Shown here one piece after another: positions 42,909-53,598 of a stretch of 64,000 nucleotides of DNA (its first letter is position 1; every line of letters starts with the position of its first letter). The notes beneath the pieces were generated by a model. That model was given only the letters and a program-made list of their open reading frames with translations, was not told the DNA's origin and did no database searches. This stretch comes from Geodermatophilus arenarius (GTDB lineage Bacteria; Actinomycetota; Actinomycetes; Mycobacteriales; Geodermatophilaceae): positions 124,001 to 188,000 of the forward strand of contig NZ_JBHSGR010000002.1 in the NCBI RefSeq assembly GCF_042654585.1, read 5' to 3'. Made by a program: the position numbers and the translations under genes.

Positions 42909-43801
42909 GCGTCCAGGCCGGCGAACAGGTCGTCCTCCCAGCCGTGCGGCCCGTCCCCCGCGGGGCCGCGCTCGCCGCGCACCAGCCGGTAGTGCTCGAC
43001 GCCGAGCACCTCCTGGCCGTGGTTGTTGGACAGCGCGAAGAACGGCCCGTCGACGGTGATCTGCGTGGCGTGCGCCCGCATGGCGGCGTCCTTGCGGGCG
43101 GCGTACGCGCGGCCGTCGACGGCGGCGGTCACCAGCTCGTCGGGGACGGCGTAGGGGACGTCGTCGACCTCGCCGAGCTGCTCGAACGGCGCGGCCTCCC
43201 CCAGCGCGGCCAGGGCCTCGGCGCCCTCGCGCAGCACCGACCGCGGCACGCACGCCCAGTAGACCTTGGCGACGTCCCACGCCGCGCCCAGCTCGGGTCG
43301 CCACGCGGGGTCGGCGGCGCGCTCGACGGCGGCCATCGCGACCCGGTGGGCCTGGATGTGGTCGGGGTGCCCGTAGCCGCCGTTCTCGTCGTAGGTGACC
43401 ACGACCTGCGGCCGCACGTCCCGCACGACGGCGACCGCGGCACCCACCGCCTCGTCGAGGTCGGCGTTCCAGAAGGCGCGCGGGTGCCCGTTGGCCGGCG
43501 TCCCCACCATCCCGGAGTCCCGGTAGCGGCCGGCGCCGCCGAGGAAGCGGCTGTCGGTGACGCCGAGGGCGGCCATCGCGGCGGCCAGCTCGCCGATCCG
43601 GTAGCCGCCGAGCTGGTCGGCCTGGTCGGAGGTCAGCTGCGCCAGCTCCGGGACGAGGACCTCGCCCTCCTCCCCCAGCGTGCAGGTGAGCAGCGTGACC
43701 TGCGCTCCCTCGGCGACGTAGCGCGCCATCGTCGCGCCGTTGGTGATCGTCTCGTCGTCGGGGTGGGCGTGGACCAGGAGGATGCGGCGGGCGGCGGTCA
43801 C
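42905..43801 (-). CDS. mshB: N-acetyl-GlcN-inositol deacetylase, mycothiol biosynthesis
   Basis: 298 residues from the GTG at 43801. LmbE/PIG-L fold with zinc motif AHPDDE (near 9-14) and the second site GYGHPDHIQAHR (near 143-154). MshB removes the acetyl group from GlcNAc-inositol, the second step of mycothiol synthesis. An upstream in-frame start at 43852 is possible, but a GAGACT box 8 nt before 43801 and homologue length favour the shorter form. Downstream, the four-helix protein is coupled. Confidence 0.95.
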   Translation of the reverse strand: MTAARRILLVHAHPDDETITNGATMARYVAEGAQVTLLTCTLGEEGEVLVPELAQLTSDQADQLGGYRIGELAAAMAALGVTDSRFLGGAGRYRDSGMVGTPANGHPRAFWNADLDEAVGAAVAVVRDVRPQVVVTYDENGGYGHPDHIQAHRVAMAAVERAADPAWRPELGAAWDVAKVYWACVPRSVLREGAEALAALGEAAPFEQLGEVDDVPYAVPDELVTAAVDGRAYAARKDAAMRAHATQITVDGPFFALSNNHGQEVLGVEHYRLVRGERGPAGDGPHGWEDDLFAGLDA

Positions 43802-43833
43802 GGGCGCACAGTCTCCCACCGCGCCCGGACGCG

Positions 43834-43879
43834 ACGACGGCGCGGTGACCACCCCGGGAGGTGGCCACCGCGCCGTCGT
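43834..43879 (-). terminator. Terminator hairpin of the peptide ABC operon
   Basis: A 14-bp stem (43834-43847 with 43866-43879), and an inner CCACC/GGTGG pair, stands 14 nt after the last ABC gene's stop (43893) and before the mshB start. Read on the minus strand it ends the transporter operon. Confidence 0.7.
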
Positions 43880-43892
43880 GGTGCGGCAGGCG

Positions 43893-46070
<2,178 letters not shown>

Positions 46071-46074
<4 letters not shown>

Positions 46075-47042
46075 GCGCGCTGCCTCGGGTCGAGGGCGTC
46101 GCGCAGGGCGTCACCCATCATCACGAACGCCATCACGGTCAGGGTCAGGATCAGGCTGGGGAACAGCACCAGGTGCGGTGCGGTGCGGATGGAGTCCTGC
46201 CCCGCCTCGATCTGCAGGCCCCAGGAGATGGCCGGCCGCTGCAGGCCCACGCCGAGGTAGGTCAGCGTCGCCTCCGCGGCGATGATCACGCCGATGGTGA
46301 TCGTCGCGTAGACCAGCACCGGGGCGACGGCGTTGGGCAGGATGTGCCGCAGCAGGATGCGCCGGCCGGACGCCCCCATCGCGCGGGCGGCGGACACGTA
46401 GTCGGAGCTCTTGACCGCGATGACCTGCGAGCGGACCAGCCGCATCGCCGTCATCCAGCCGAACAGCGCCAGCGCGATGGCCACCGCGCCCGGCCCGCGG
46501 CTGTTGATGACCGGGATGTCGGTCGAGGGGCCCACCCGCAGCAGCACCAGCGCGCCGAGGATGAGCGGCAGCGCGTAGAAGATGTCCGCGATCCGCGCGA
46601 GGATCCCGTCGGTCAGGCCGCCGTAGTAGCCGGCGATCGCGCCGACGAGGACGCCGAGCAGCAGGATGACCAGCACGGCGATGACACCGATGATCAGCGA
46701 GTTGCGGGCGCCGTAGACCACGTTGGCCAGGTAGTCGCAGCCCTGGGTGTCGAAGCCGAACCAGTGCTGCGCCGAGGGCCTGGCCCGGGAGTTGGACAGG
46801 TCGCAGGAGCGCGGGTCGGCGCCGCGCGCCAACACCTGCGGGAACAGCGCCATCAGGAGGAAGAACAGCCCGAGGACAGCGCCGATCCAGAACAGCGGGT
46901 TGCGCCGCAGCTCGCCCCAGGCGTCGCTCCAGAGGCTGTTCTGCCGCTCCTCGGTGACGTCGACCGACGGGCTGGCGAGCCCGGTCGTGGTGCCGGCCTC
47001 CACCTCGTCCTTGCGCAGGTCCAGCTGCTGCTGGTCAGTCAT
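46071..47042 (-). CDS. Peptide ABC transporter permease (DppC type)
   Basis: 323 residues, six membrane helices; the N-terminal OppC_N part is present (LWSDAWGELRRNPLFWIGAV). The ATPase-contact loop reads ARAMGASGRRILLRHILPNA (EAA motif). Between helices lies an extracytoplasmic loop rich in Cys (RSCDLSNS, DTQGCDYL). Translated with the DppB type permease (8-nt overlap). Confidence 0.94.
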
Positions 47043-47958
47043 AGCGGATCCTCGGGTCGAGGACGGCGTAGAGCACGTCCACGACCAGGTTGAAGAAGAT
47101 GAAGAAGAACACCATCAGGGTGACGATGCCGACGACGACCGCGCCCTCCTGGGAGCGGATCGCGTTGAACACCTCCCGGCCGATGCCGGGCAGGTTGAAC
47201 ACCGTCTCGGTGACGATCGCCCCGCCCAGCAGCGCGCCGATGTCGGCGCCGATGAACGTGACGACCGGGATCAGGCTGTTGCGCAGCGTGTGCCGGACGA
47301 TGACCGTCCGCTTGGGCAGGCCCTTGGCGCGCGCCGTCCGCACGTAGTCGGCGCGCAGGTTCTCCGCGAGGCTGGTGCGGGTCAGCCGGGCCACGTAGGC
47401 CAGCGACCCGGACGCGAGGACCAGGCCGGGCAGCAGGTAGCTGTAGAGCCCCTCGTTGGTCCCGGCGATGGGGAACCAGCCGAGCTTGAGGCCGAAGAGC
47501 AGCTGGGCGAAGAAGGCCAGGACCAGGATCGGGATCGAGACGATCAGCGTCGTCGAGACCAGCACCACGTTGTCGAAGAAGCTGTTGCGCCGGATGCCGG
47601 CCAGCACGCCGGCGACCAGGCCGATGAGGATCTCGAAGACGACCGCGGTGAGGGCGAGCTTCACGGTCACCGGCAGCGCGCGCTCGATGGTGTCGAACAC
47701 CGGCCGGCCGCGGAAGTCGGTGCCCAGATCGCCCTGGAACAGGTTCTTCAGGTACTCCCAGTACTGGACGTACAGGGGGTCGTTGAGGTTGAACCGCTCG
47801 CGCAGCTCGGCGACCACGGCGGGCGAGAGCGGACGGTCACCACCCAGTGCGCGGATGGGGTCGCCCGGCAGGGCGTAGACCATCGCGAAGATCAGGAACG
47901 AGGCGCCCAGCAGAACCGGGATGGTGAGCAGCAGGCGGCGCGCGACGTAGCGGCCCAT
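47035..47958 (-). CDS. Peptide ABC transporter permease (DppB type)
   Basis: 307 residues, six membrane helices. Begins RYVARRLLLTIPVLLGASFL; EAA-loop TARAKGLPKRTVIVRHTLRN (near 210). It forms the membrane channel with the DppC-type subunit. A hairpin separates it from the upstream substrate-binding protein gene, which would allow different amounts of the two. Confidence 0.94.
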   Translation of the reverse strand: MGRYVARRLLLTIPVLLGASFLIFAMVYALPGDPIRALGGDRPLSPAVVAELRERFNLNDPLYVQYWEYLKNLFQGDLGTDFRGRPVFDTIERALPVTVKLALTAVVFEILIGLVAGVLAGIRRNSFFDNVVLVSTTLIVSIPILVLAFFAQLLFGLKLGWFPIAGTNEGLYSYLLPGLVLASGSLAYVARLTRTSLAENLRADYVRTARAKGLPKRTVIVRHTLRNSLIPVVTFIGADIGALLGGAIVTETVFNLPGIGREVFNAIRSQEGAVVVGIVTLMVFFFIFFNLVVDVLYAVLDPRIRYD

Positions 47959-48034
47959 GGTCCCCCTCGGGGTGTGTGCGCCGCCGGGTCGCGACGGCGC
48001 CGGTGTCCATCGTGCCCGCAGGCCCGCACACGCG

Positions 48035-48077
48035 CCGCCGGGGGCGACCGTCCTGGTCGGACGGGCGCCCCCGGCGG
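48035..48077 (-). terminator. Hairpin between substrate-binding protein and permease genes
   Basis: A 12-bp stem CCGCCGGGGGCG/CGCCCCCGGCGG (48035-48046 and 48066-48077) lies 26 nt after the substrate-binding gene. With no promoter visible before the permease, it probably works as a partial terminator or RNA-stability element, giving more binding protein than permease. Confidence 0.65.
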
Positions 48078-48102
48078 GTGGTGCGGGTCCTGCGGGGTGG
48101 GG

Positions 48103-49767
48103 TCAGGCGTTGTTGACGGTGACCTCGGAGGTGACGATCCGCTGGAACAGGTCCAGGCGGACGTTGGAGACGTTCTCGGAGGTCACGGACTGGACCTCCG
48201 TGAAGAACATCGGCGCCATCGGCATCTCCTCGGCGATGATGTCCTCCGCCGCCTGGTAGTTCTCCACACCGGCCTCGGGGCTCTCGGCCTGGTCACCCTG
48301 GCTGATCAGGCTCTCGACCTCGGGGTTGGTCCAGAAGGAGTAGTTCGAGCCGGCCGGGGCGAGCGACTGGGTCGTGAACAGCGGCGTCAGGTAGCTGTCC
48401 GGGGCCGGGTAGTCGAAGCTCCAGCCGTAGCGGAAGGGCCCGGTCCCGCCCTGCGACTCCAGCAGGGGCAGGTACTCGGCGAAGTCGAGGTTGCCCTGCA
48501 GGACGTAGTCGACGCCGAGGTTCTCGCGCAGCTGGTTGCCCACCGCCTCCATCCACGCGTCGTGGCCGGCGCCCGCGTTGAACCAGAGGTCGACCGGCTG
48601 GCTGCGGTCGAAGCCGGCCTCGTCGAGCAGCTGGTTGGCCTGGTCCGGGTCGAAGGTGCAGTAGGTGCAGCTGCCCTCGCGGTAGCCGTCGACGACCGGC
48701 GGGATGAACGAGTCGGCCGCGACGCGGGTGCTCTGGAAGATCGCCTCCGAGATGGCGTCCCGGTCGACGGCCATGGAGATCGCCTGGCGGACCCGCGGGT
48801 CGGCGAAGCGCTCGTCGTAGGTCGGGAAGCCGAGGTAGGTGATCTGCGAGGACTCGGTCTCGATGAACCGGTCGCCGAACTCGGACCGGGCCGACTCGAT
48901 GACGTCCGGCGGGATGACGTCGACGATGTCGAGGTTGCCGGCCTGCACGTCGGTGTAGGCGGTGTTGACGTCGGCGTAGACGACGTACTCGATGCCGTCG
49001 GCCTGCGCGGCGTCGTCGCCGGCGTAGTCCTCGTAGCGGGTCAGGGTGATGCCCTGGCCCGGGACGAAGTCCTCGTCGGCCTTGAACGGGCCGTTGCCGA
49101 TCGGCTTGGTGCCGAAGGCCTCGGGGTCGTCGAAGAACGCCTGCGGCAGCGGGTAGAAGGAGTTGTAGCCCACGACCGCCGGGAAGTTCGAGAACGGCGC
49201 GGACAGCGTCACCGTGAAGGTGCGGTCGTCGACGACCTGCAGGCCGCTCATCTGCTGGGCGGCCGGCTCACCGGTCACGTTGCCGGCGTCGTCGGTCGGC
49301 GCCTGCAGGTCGGCGTAGCCCGCGATCCGCGACAGGTAGGACGCGGCGCCCTGGGCGTTGGGGCTGTAGGCGGTGTAGTTCCACGCGTTGACGAAGGACT
49401 CGGCGTCGACCGGGGTCCCGTCGTGGAAGGTCCAGCCGTCCTTGAGCGTGACGGTCCAGGTGGTGTTGTCCTCGGACTCGATCGACTCGGCGACACCCGA
49501 GTACTCGACGGAGCCGTCCTCGGCGTACTTCACCAGGCCGGTCCACAGCGAGTTGACGACCTGGTCACCCTCGGACTCGGTGGTGTTGCCCGGGACGAGC
49601 GGGTTCTCCGGCTCACCGATGTAGACGCTGAAGGTGCCGCCGCTCGCGCCGCCGCTGCCGCCGTCGCCGGAGCCGCTGTCGTCGCTGCCGCCGCCACAGG
49701 CGGACAGCAGGAGGGCGCCGGACAGGCCGACGGCGACGAGCGCCGACCGGCGCTTGCTCAACTTCAC
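48103..49767 (-). CDS. Peptide ABC transporter substrate-binding lipoprotein (DppA/OppA type)
   Basis: 554 residues, SBP family 5. Lipoprotein signal peptide with lipobox LLLSAC (Cys24), then a Gly/Ser-rich spacer rich in Asp. Family 5 motifs include WTVTLKDGWTFHDGTPVDAE and AISMAVDRDAISEAI. It captures oligopeptides or related ligands outside the membrane. GTG start with a GGGAGG ribosome binding site. First gene of the five-gene operon. Confidence 0.95.
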   Translation of the reverse strand: MKLSKRRSALVAVGLSGALLLSACGGGSDDSGSGDGGSGGASGGTFSVYIGEPENPLVPGNTTESEGDQVVNSLWTGLVKYAEDGSVEYSGVAESIESEDNTTWTVTLKDGWTFHDGTPVDAESFVNAWNYTAYSPNAQGAASYLSRIAGYADLQAPTDDAGNVTGEPAAQQMSGLQVVDDRTFTVTLSAPFSNFPAVVGYNSFYPLPQAFFDDPEAFGTKPIGNGPFKADEDFVPGQGITLTRYEDYAGDDAAQADGIEYVVYADVNTAYTDVQAGNLDIVDVIPPDVIESARSEFGDRFIETESSQITYLGFPTYDERFADPRVRQAISMAVDRDAISEAIFQSTRVAADSFIPPVVDGYREGSCTYCTFDPDQANQLLDEAGFDRSQPVDLWFNAGAGHDAWMEAVGNQLRENLGVDYVLQGNLDFAEYLPLLESQGGTGPFRYGWSFDYPAPDSYLTPLFTTQSLAPAGSNYSFWTNPEVESLISQGDQAESPEAGVENYQAAEDIIAEEMPMAPMFFTEVQSVTSENVSNVRLDLFQRIVTSEVTVNNA

Positions 49768-50011
49768 GTGTGTTGCCTCCCTCGTCCCGCGTGTGCGGGG
49801 GGAACGGACTGGTCTCTGCGTGCCGGGACACCGCGCACCCGGGCGCACTGGCCGGGCGTCGGCGTCCTCCGGGTGAACACCGCGGAACGGAGCCGGTACG
49901 CCGTGGGCGACCCTAGGCACCCCGACGAGGACCGTCCACGTCCGCAACCGATTTGTGACCGAGGCTCACGACTCCTGTCACACCAGTGCAACAGCAGCGG
50001 TCGACGAGGGC

Positions 50012-50036
50012 GCGGACCGCAGGGCTTGCGGTCCGC
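50012..50036. promoter_or_regulatory. Perfect hairpin or operator in divergent region
   Basis: GCGGACCGCA (50012-50021) and TGCGGTCCGC (50027-50036) form a perfect stem with a 5-nt GGGCT loop. It is far from any stop codon, so an operator or attenuator role is more likely than termination. The regulator is unknown. Confidence 0.45.
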
Positions 50037-50078
50037 AGTTGCTCACCCCGGAGGACTTCCGCCGTTCAGGCGAACCGG

Positions 50079-50103
50079 GTGTGCTCAGGCTACTCCCGGG
50101 TAC
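50079..50103 (+). promoter_or_regulatory. Candidate SigB-type stress promoter of csbD
   Basis: GTGT (50079-50082), a 15-nt spacer and GGGTAC (50098-50103) approximate the general-stress sigma consensus (GTTT, GGGTAT) about 30 nt before the csbD start. CsbD genes are commonly under general stress sigma control. Confidence 0.4.
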
Positions 50104-50134
50104 TCCACGGCCATCCGAGAGGGAGGAGTCCACC

Positions 50135-50308
50135 GTGAGCGGCATCGACAAGCTGCAGAACAAGGCCCAGGAGCTGGCGGGCGAGGGCAAGGAGCGCGTC
50201 GGCGAGGCCACGGGCGACCGCGACCTGCAGGCCGAGGGCGCCAACGACAAGGCCGCCGGCAACCTCAAGCAGGCCGGCGAGAAGGTCAAGGACGTCTTCA
50301 AGGGCTGA
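50135..50308 (+). CDS. CsbD-family stress protein
   Basis: 57 residues. Highly charged, helical CsbD sequence: LQNKAQELAGEGKERVGEAT and NLKQAGEKVKDVFKG. Abundant, disorder-prone stress protein in many bacteria; role unclear. GTG start with a GGGAGGAG ribosome binding site 6-8 nt upstream. Confidence 0.93.
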   Translation: MSGIDKLQNKAQELAGEGKERVGEATGDRDLQAEGANDKAAGNLKQAGEKVKDVFKG

Positions 50309-50322
50309 GCCCGGACGACTGT

Positions 50323-50360
50323 ACCAGGGGCGCCGTTCCGCACGGGACGGCGCCCCTGGT
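50323..50360. terminator. Bidirectional hairpin between csbD and the Nudix gene
   Basis: A 14-bp perfect stem ACCAGGGGCGCCGT/ACGGCGCCCCTGGT (50323-50336 and 50347-50360) with a 10-nt loop sits between two convergent stops, at 50308 and 50365. Confidence 0.8.
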
Positions 50361-50364
50361 GCGT

Positions 50365-51126
50365 TCAGAGGCGGCCGAGCAGGTCCCGGACCGCGGGCAG
50401 CAGGGGACGGTCGGCGGCGATCCAGTCCAGGCCGTCGAGGTCGCCGGCGCCCACCCAGCGCAGCTCGCGGTGCTCGTGCGCGACCGGCTCGCCGGAGGCC
50501 AGCCGGGCCCACCAGACCCGCAGCGTCGAGGCGCCGGGCGCCCCGCCGGCCACCCGGCCGTCCAGCGGCACCTCGCCGAGGAACGCCTGGGGCGCCACGA
50601 GGACCCCCATCTCCTCGGCGCACTCGCGCACCAGCGCCGCGACGTCGTCCTCCCCCGGCTCCACCTTGCCGCCGGGGAACTCCCACAGCCCCGCGAGCGG
50701 CCCCGACCCGCGCTGGGCGACCAGCACCCGGTCCCCGCGGACGACGGCCGCGCCCACCACCTGGACGACGTCGAGGGCGCGCAGCGCGGCCGCGGCGGCG
50801 TAGCCGTCCAGGTGCCGGCGCATCGCCCGCAGCACCCGCCGGCGCAGGACGGTCTGGTCGACCAGGCCGCCGAGCGCCCCGGGCAGGCCGGTGTCCCAGT
50901 CGACCTGCTCGTCGACGACGGTGCCGGCGCCGGTCGCGGTGAACCGGCGCTCGTGGGTGAGGCTGCGCCACCCCCGCCCCGGCCCCGCGGCGTACAGGTC
51001 ACGCACCGGGCGGACCGACTCGACCTCCTCCAGCGGGAACGGCCAGGGGCGGCCGAGGGCCCGGGCGACGTCGAAGGCGACGGTCAGCGGCGCCGCCACG
51101 ACCGTGGTGAAGCGCAGCCGGTACAC
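50365..51126 (-). CDS. Fusion of SRPBCC domain and Nudix hydrolase (MutT-like)
   Basis: 253 residues from the GTG at 51126, which has GAGGGT 6 nt upstream. Residues 1-125 are a SRPBCC/START-like ligand domain (RLRFTTVVAAPLTVAFDVA, WDTGLPGALGGLVDQTVLRR). Residues 128-250 are a Nudix hydrolase with an intact Nudix box: GKVEPGEDDVAALVRE then CAEEMGV. The Nudix half resembles MutT, which cleans oxidised nucleotides; its real substrate is unknown. The frame stays open to 51207, but that would cross into the divergent Rrf2 gene region. Confidence 0.88.
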   Translation of the reverse strand: MYRLRFTTVVAAPLTVAFDVARALGRPWPFPLEEVESVRPVRDLYAAGPGRGWRSLTHERRFTATGAGTVVDEQVDWDTGLPGALGGLVDQTVLRRRVLRAMRRHLDGYAAAAALRALDVVQVVGAAVVRGDRVLVAQRGSGPLAGLWEFPGGKVEPGEDDVAALVRECAEEMGVLVAPQAFLGEVPLDGRVAGGAPGASTLRVWWARLASGEPVAHEHRELRWVGAGDLDGLDWIAADRPLLPAVRDLLGRL

Positions 51127-51196
51127 GCCGTCACCCTCGCAGACCGGGCAGGATGGGCCCGCGGGACCCGGCAGCCGGCCCGCAGGAGGGAGCACC

Positions 51197-51667
51197 GTGC
51201 GCATCACCGCCCGGGTCGACTACGCCGTCCGCGCGGCCCTCGAGCTGGCCGCCGCGGCGCCGGGCGCGATGACCTGCGACCGGATCGCGACCAACCAGGG
51301 CCTCCCCTCGCGCTTCCTGCAGGGGATCCTCGGCGACCTCCAGCACGCCCGGCTGGTCACCAGCCAGCGGGGCCGCGAGGGCGGGTACCGGCTGGCGCTG
51401 CCGCCGTCGGAGATCTCCATCGCCCGGGTCATGCGGGTGGAGCAGGGCTTCCTCGCGGAGGTGCACGGGCAGCGGCCCGAGGACGTCAGCTACCCCGGCG
51501 CCGCCGAGGAGCTGGCCAGCGTGTGGGTCGCCGCCCGCGCCGCCTACCGGCGGGTGCTGGAGGAGGTCACCCTCGCCGACGTCGTCGCCGGGAAGCTGCC
51601 CGGGTACGTGGCGGAGCTCGCCGCCGTCGAGAGCGCCTGGCGCTCGTTCGGCGACGAGACCCCCTGA
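51197..51667 (+). CDS. Rrf2-family transcriptional regulator
   Basis: 156 residues. N-terminal winged helix-turn-helix with the Rrf2 pattern MTCDRIATNQGLPSRFLQGI and SQRGREGGYRLALPPSEISI. It has a single cysteine (Cys27), so it lacks the three-cysteine Fe-S site of IscR, NsrR or RsrR, and resembles CymR-type sulfur regulators. It lies 70 nt before the sulfur-assimilation leader and probably controls that operon (inference). GTG start with an AGGAGGGAG ribosome binding site. Confidence 0.9.
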   Translation: MRITARVDYAVRAALELAAAAPGAMTCDRIATNQGLPSRFLQGILGDLQHARLVTSQRGREGGYRLALPPSEISIARVMRVEQGFLAEVHGQRPEDVSYPGAAEELASVWVAARAAYRRVLEEVTLADVVAGKLPGYVAELAAVESAWRSFGDETP

Positions 51668-51738
51668 CGACGCCCCCTGCGGACGCCGCCTCCCGAGCTC
51701 ACACCGGCCGGAGCCGGACGTGTGCGACCATGGGTGGC

Positions 51739-51825
51739 GTGACGGACCGCGGCAGCCTCCTCGTCGCGCGTCTGCACGTCGACCTCGCCCTCGTCAGCAG
51801 CGCCGTCTGTCGCGCCCCGCGCTGA
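51739..51825 (+). CDS. Cysteine-type leader peptide of sulfur operon
   Basis: 28 residues, GTG at 51739 to TGA at 51825, containing ARLHVDLALVSSAVCRAPR. The HVDL...SSAVCR ending matches a known class of actinobacterial putative leader peptides upstream of cysteine/sulfite genes. It ends 99 nt before the sulfite reductase start. Ribosome stalling at the single Cys codon when cysteine is scarce would tie expression of the operon to supply. Confidence 0.75.
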   Translation: MTDRGSLLVARLHVDLALVSSAVCRAPR

Positions 51826-51924
51826 CCACCAGTCCTCCCCCGCGGCCCGCAGCCGCGACCCCGACCTGGCAGCGCCCTCCGCGCGGGTGCAGACCGGCGC
51901 GGACGGCGCAGGAAGAAGTGCACC

Positions 51925-53598
51925 GTGTCCGCACCTCCCCGTCCGAGCAACCGGCCCCAGCGTGGCCAGGGTCAGTGGGCGCTGGGCTACCGGGAGCCGC
52001 TGAACCCCAACGAGCGGATGAAGAAGGACTCCGACGGGCTCGAGGTCCGTCAGCGGATCCTCGACATCTACTCGCGGACCGGCTTCGACGGCATCGACCC
52101 CGGTGACCTGCGCGGCCGGATGCGGTGGATGGGCCTCTACACCCAGCGGGCCCCGGGCATCCCCGGCGGCAAGACCGCCGTGCTGGAGCCCGAGGAGCTC
52201 GAGGACTCCTACTTCATGATGCGGGTGCGCACCGACGGCGGGGCGCTGACCAGCGAGCAGCTGCGCACCCTCGGCGCCATCAGCACCGAGTTCGGCCGGG
52301 ACGTCGCCGACGTCACCGACCGGCAGAACATCCAGTACCACTGGATCCGCATCGAGGACGTCCCCGAGATCTGGGACCGGCTCGAGGCCGTCGGCATGAC
52401 CACGACCGAGGCCTGCGGGGACACCCCGCGCGGCATGCTCAACTGCCCGCTGGCCGGCGTCCTGGAGGACGAGGTCGTCGACGCCACCGACGTCATGGCC
52501 CAGACGGTCGCCCGGTACGTGGGCGACCCCGCGTTCAGCAACCTGCCGCGCAAGTGGAAGACGTCGATGTCCGGCTGCGTCGACCACTGCACCGAGCCCG
52601 AGATCGACGACGTGTCCTTCGTCGGCGTCGTCGGTCCCGACGGCGAGCCCGGCTACGACCTGTGGGTCGGCGGCGGCCTGTCGACCAACCCGATGTTCGC
52701 CCAGCGCGTCGGCGTGTTCGTGCGACCCGAGGAGGTGACCGAGGTGTGGGCGGCCTGCACCTCGGTCTTCCGCGACTACGGCTACCGCCGGCAGCGCAAC
52801 CGGGCCCGGATCAAGTTCCTGATGGCCGACTGGGGTCCCGAGAGGTTCCGGCAGGTGCTGCAGGACGAGTACCTGCACCGCGCGCTGCCCGACGGCCCCG
52901 CGGCCGCGCCGCCGAAGAACGAGTCCCGCGACCACGTCGGCGTCGCGCGGCAGAAGGACGGCCGCAACGCCGTCGGCTTCGCGCTGCGCACCGGCCGGAT
53001 CAGCGGGACGGTGCTCACCCGGATCGCCGACCTCGCGGACGAGTACGGCGCGGGCCGCATCCGGACGACGACCCAGCAGAAGATGGTCGTCCTGGACGTG
53101 CCGGACGAGCACGTGGAGGACCTCGTCGCCGCGCTCGCCGAGCACGACCTGCTGGTGCGCCCGAGCGCCTTCCGCCGCGGCACCATGGCCTGCACCGGCC
53201 TGGAGTTCTGCAAGCTCGCCATCGTCGAGACCAAGCAGCACGCCCAGGACCTCTACGCCGAGCTGGAGAAGCGGCTGCCCGGCTTCGACGAGCCGATCGG
53301 CATCAACGTCAACGGCTGCCCGAACAGCTGCGCCCGCTTCCAGACCGCCGACATCGGGTTCAAGGGCTCGATGGTCCGCGACGGGAACGGCGAGATGGTC
53401 GAGGGCTTCCAGGTGCACCTGGGCGGCCACCTCGGCGTCGACGCCGCCTTCGGCCGCAAGTTCCGCGGCCACAAGGTGACCAAGGCCGAGACGGCGGACT
53501 ACTGCGAGCGGGTGCTGCGCGGCTACCTGGAGCGGCGCGAGCCCGGCGAGCGGTTCGCCGCCTACGTGGCCCGCGCCGAGGAGGCCTGGCTGCTGTGA
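51925..53598 (+). CDS. sir: Ferredoxin-dependent sulfite reductase (SirA/NirA type)
   Basis: 557 residues, two ferredoxin-like/sirohaem halves. The Fe-S/sirohaem cysteines are Cys423, Cys429, Cys465 and Cys469 (ACTGLEFCK and GCPNSCARF). Tyr72 (GLYTQR) and Cys164 (EACGDTPRG) have the same 92-residue spacing as the Tyr69-Cys161 crosslink of mycobacterial SirA. It reduces sulfite to sulfide with six electrons. With cysH downstream, sulfite is clearly the intended substrate, not nitrite. Confidence 0.95.
   Translation: MSAPPRPSNRPQRGQGQWALGYREPLNPNERMKKDSDGLEVRQRILDIYSRTGFDGIDPGDLRGRMRWMGLYTQRAPGIPGGKTAVLEPEELEDSYFMMRVRTDGGALTSEQLRTLGAISTEFGRDVADVTDRQNIQYHWIRIEDVPEIWDRLEAVGMTTTEACGDTPRGMLNCPLAGVLEDEVVDATDVMAQTVARYVGDPAFSNLPRKWKTSMSGCVDHCTEPEIDDVSFVGVVGPDGEPGYDLWVGGGLSTNPMFAQRVGVFVRPEEVTEVWAACTSVFRDYGYRRQRNRARIKFLMADWGPERFRQVLQDEYLHRALPDGPAAAPPKNESRDHVGVARQKDGRNAVGFALRTGRISGTVLTRIADLADEYGAGRIRTTTQQKMVVLDVPDEHVEDLVAALAEHDLLVRPSAFRRGTMACTGLEFCKLAIVETKQHAQDLYAELEKRLPGFDEPIGINVNGCPNSCARFQTADIGFKGSMVRDGNGEMVEGFQVHLGGHLGVDAAFGRKFRGHKVTKAETADYCERVLRGYLERREPGERFAAYVARAEEAWLL

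Larger units (their letters stand above)
49768..50134. other. Divergent intergenic region, substrate-binding gene/csbD
   Basis: About 370 nt with no gene I can support. It holds a perfect 10-bp hairpin (50012-50036) and the csbD promoter candidate (50079-50103). The stretch around 49940-49980 (ACCGATTTGTGACCGAGGCT) is AT-richer than its surroundings and probably contains the promoter for the transporter operon. Confidence 0.5.

Noticed and set aside
46747..51825. A very long open frame on the plus strand opposite the peptide transporter
   Set aside because: It is an antisense artefact of high GC; five transporter genes with clear motifs fill the opposite strand. Only its last 28 codons, the leader peptide, are real.
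51925..53598. Annotation as nitrite reductase
   Set aside because: Family is shared, but the sulfur leader, cysH and the Tyr-Cys pair favour sulfite reductase.
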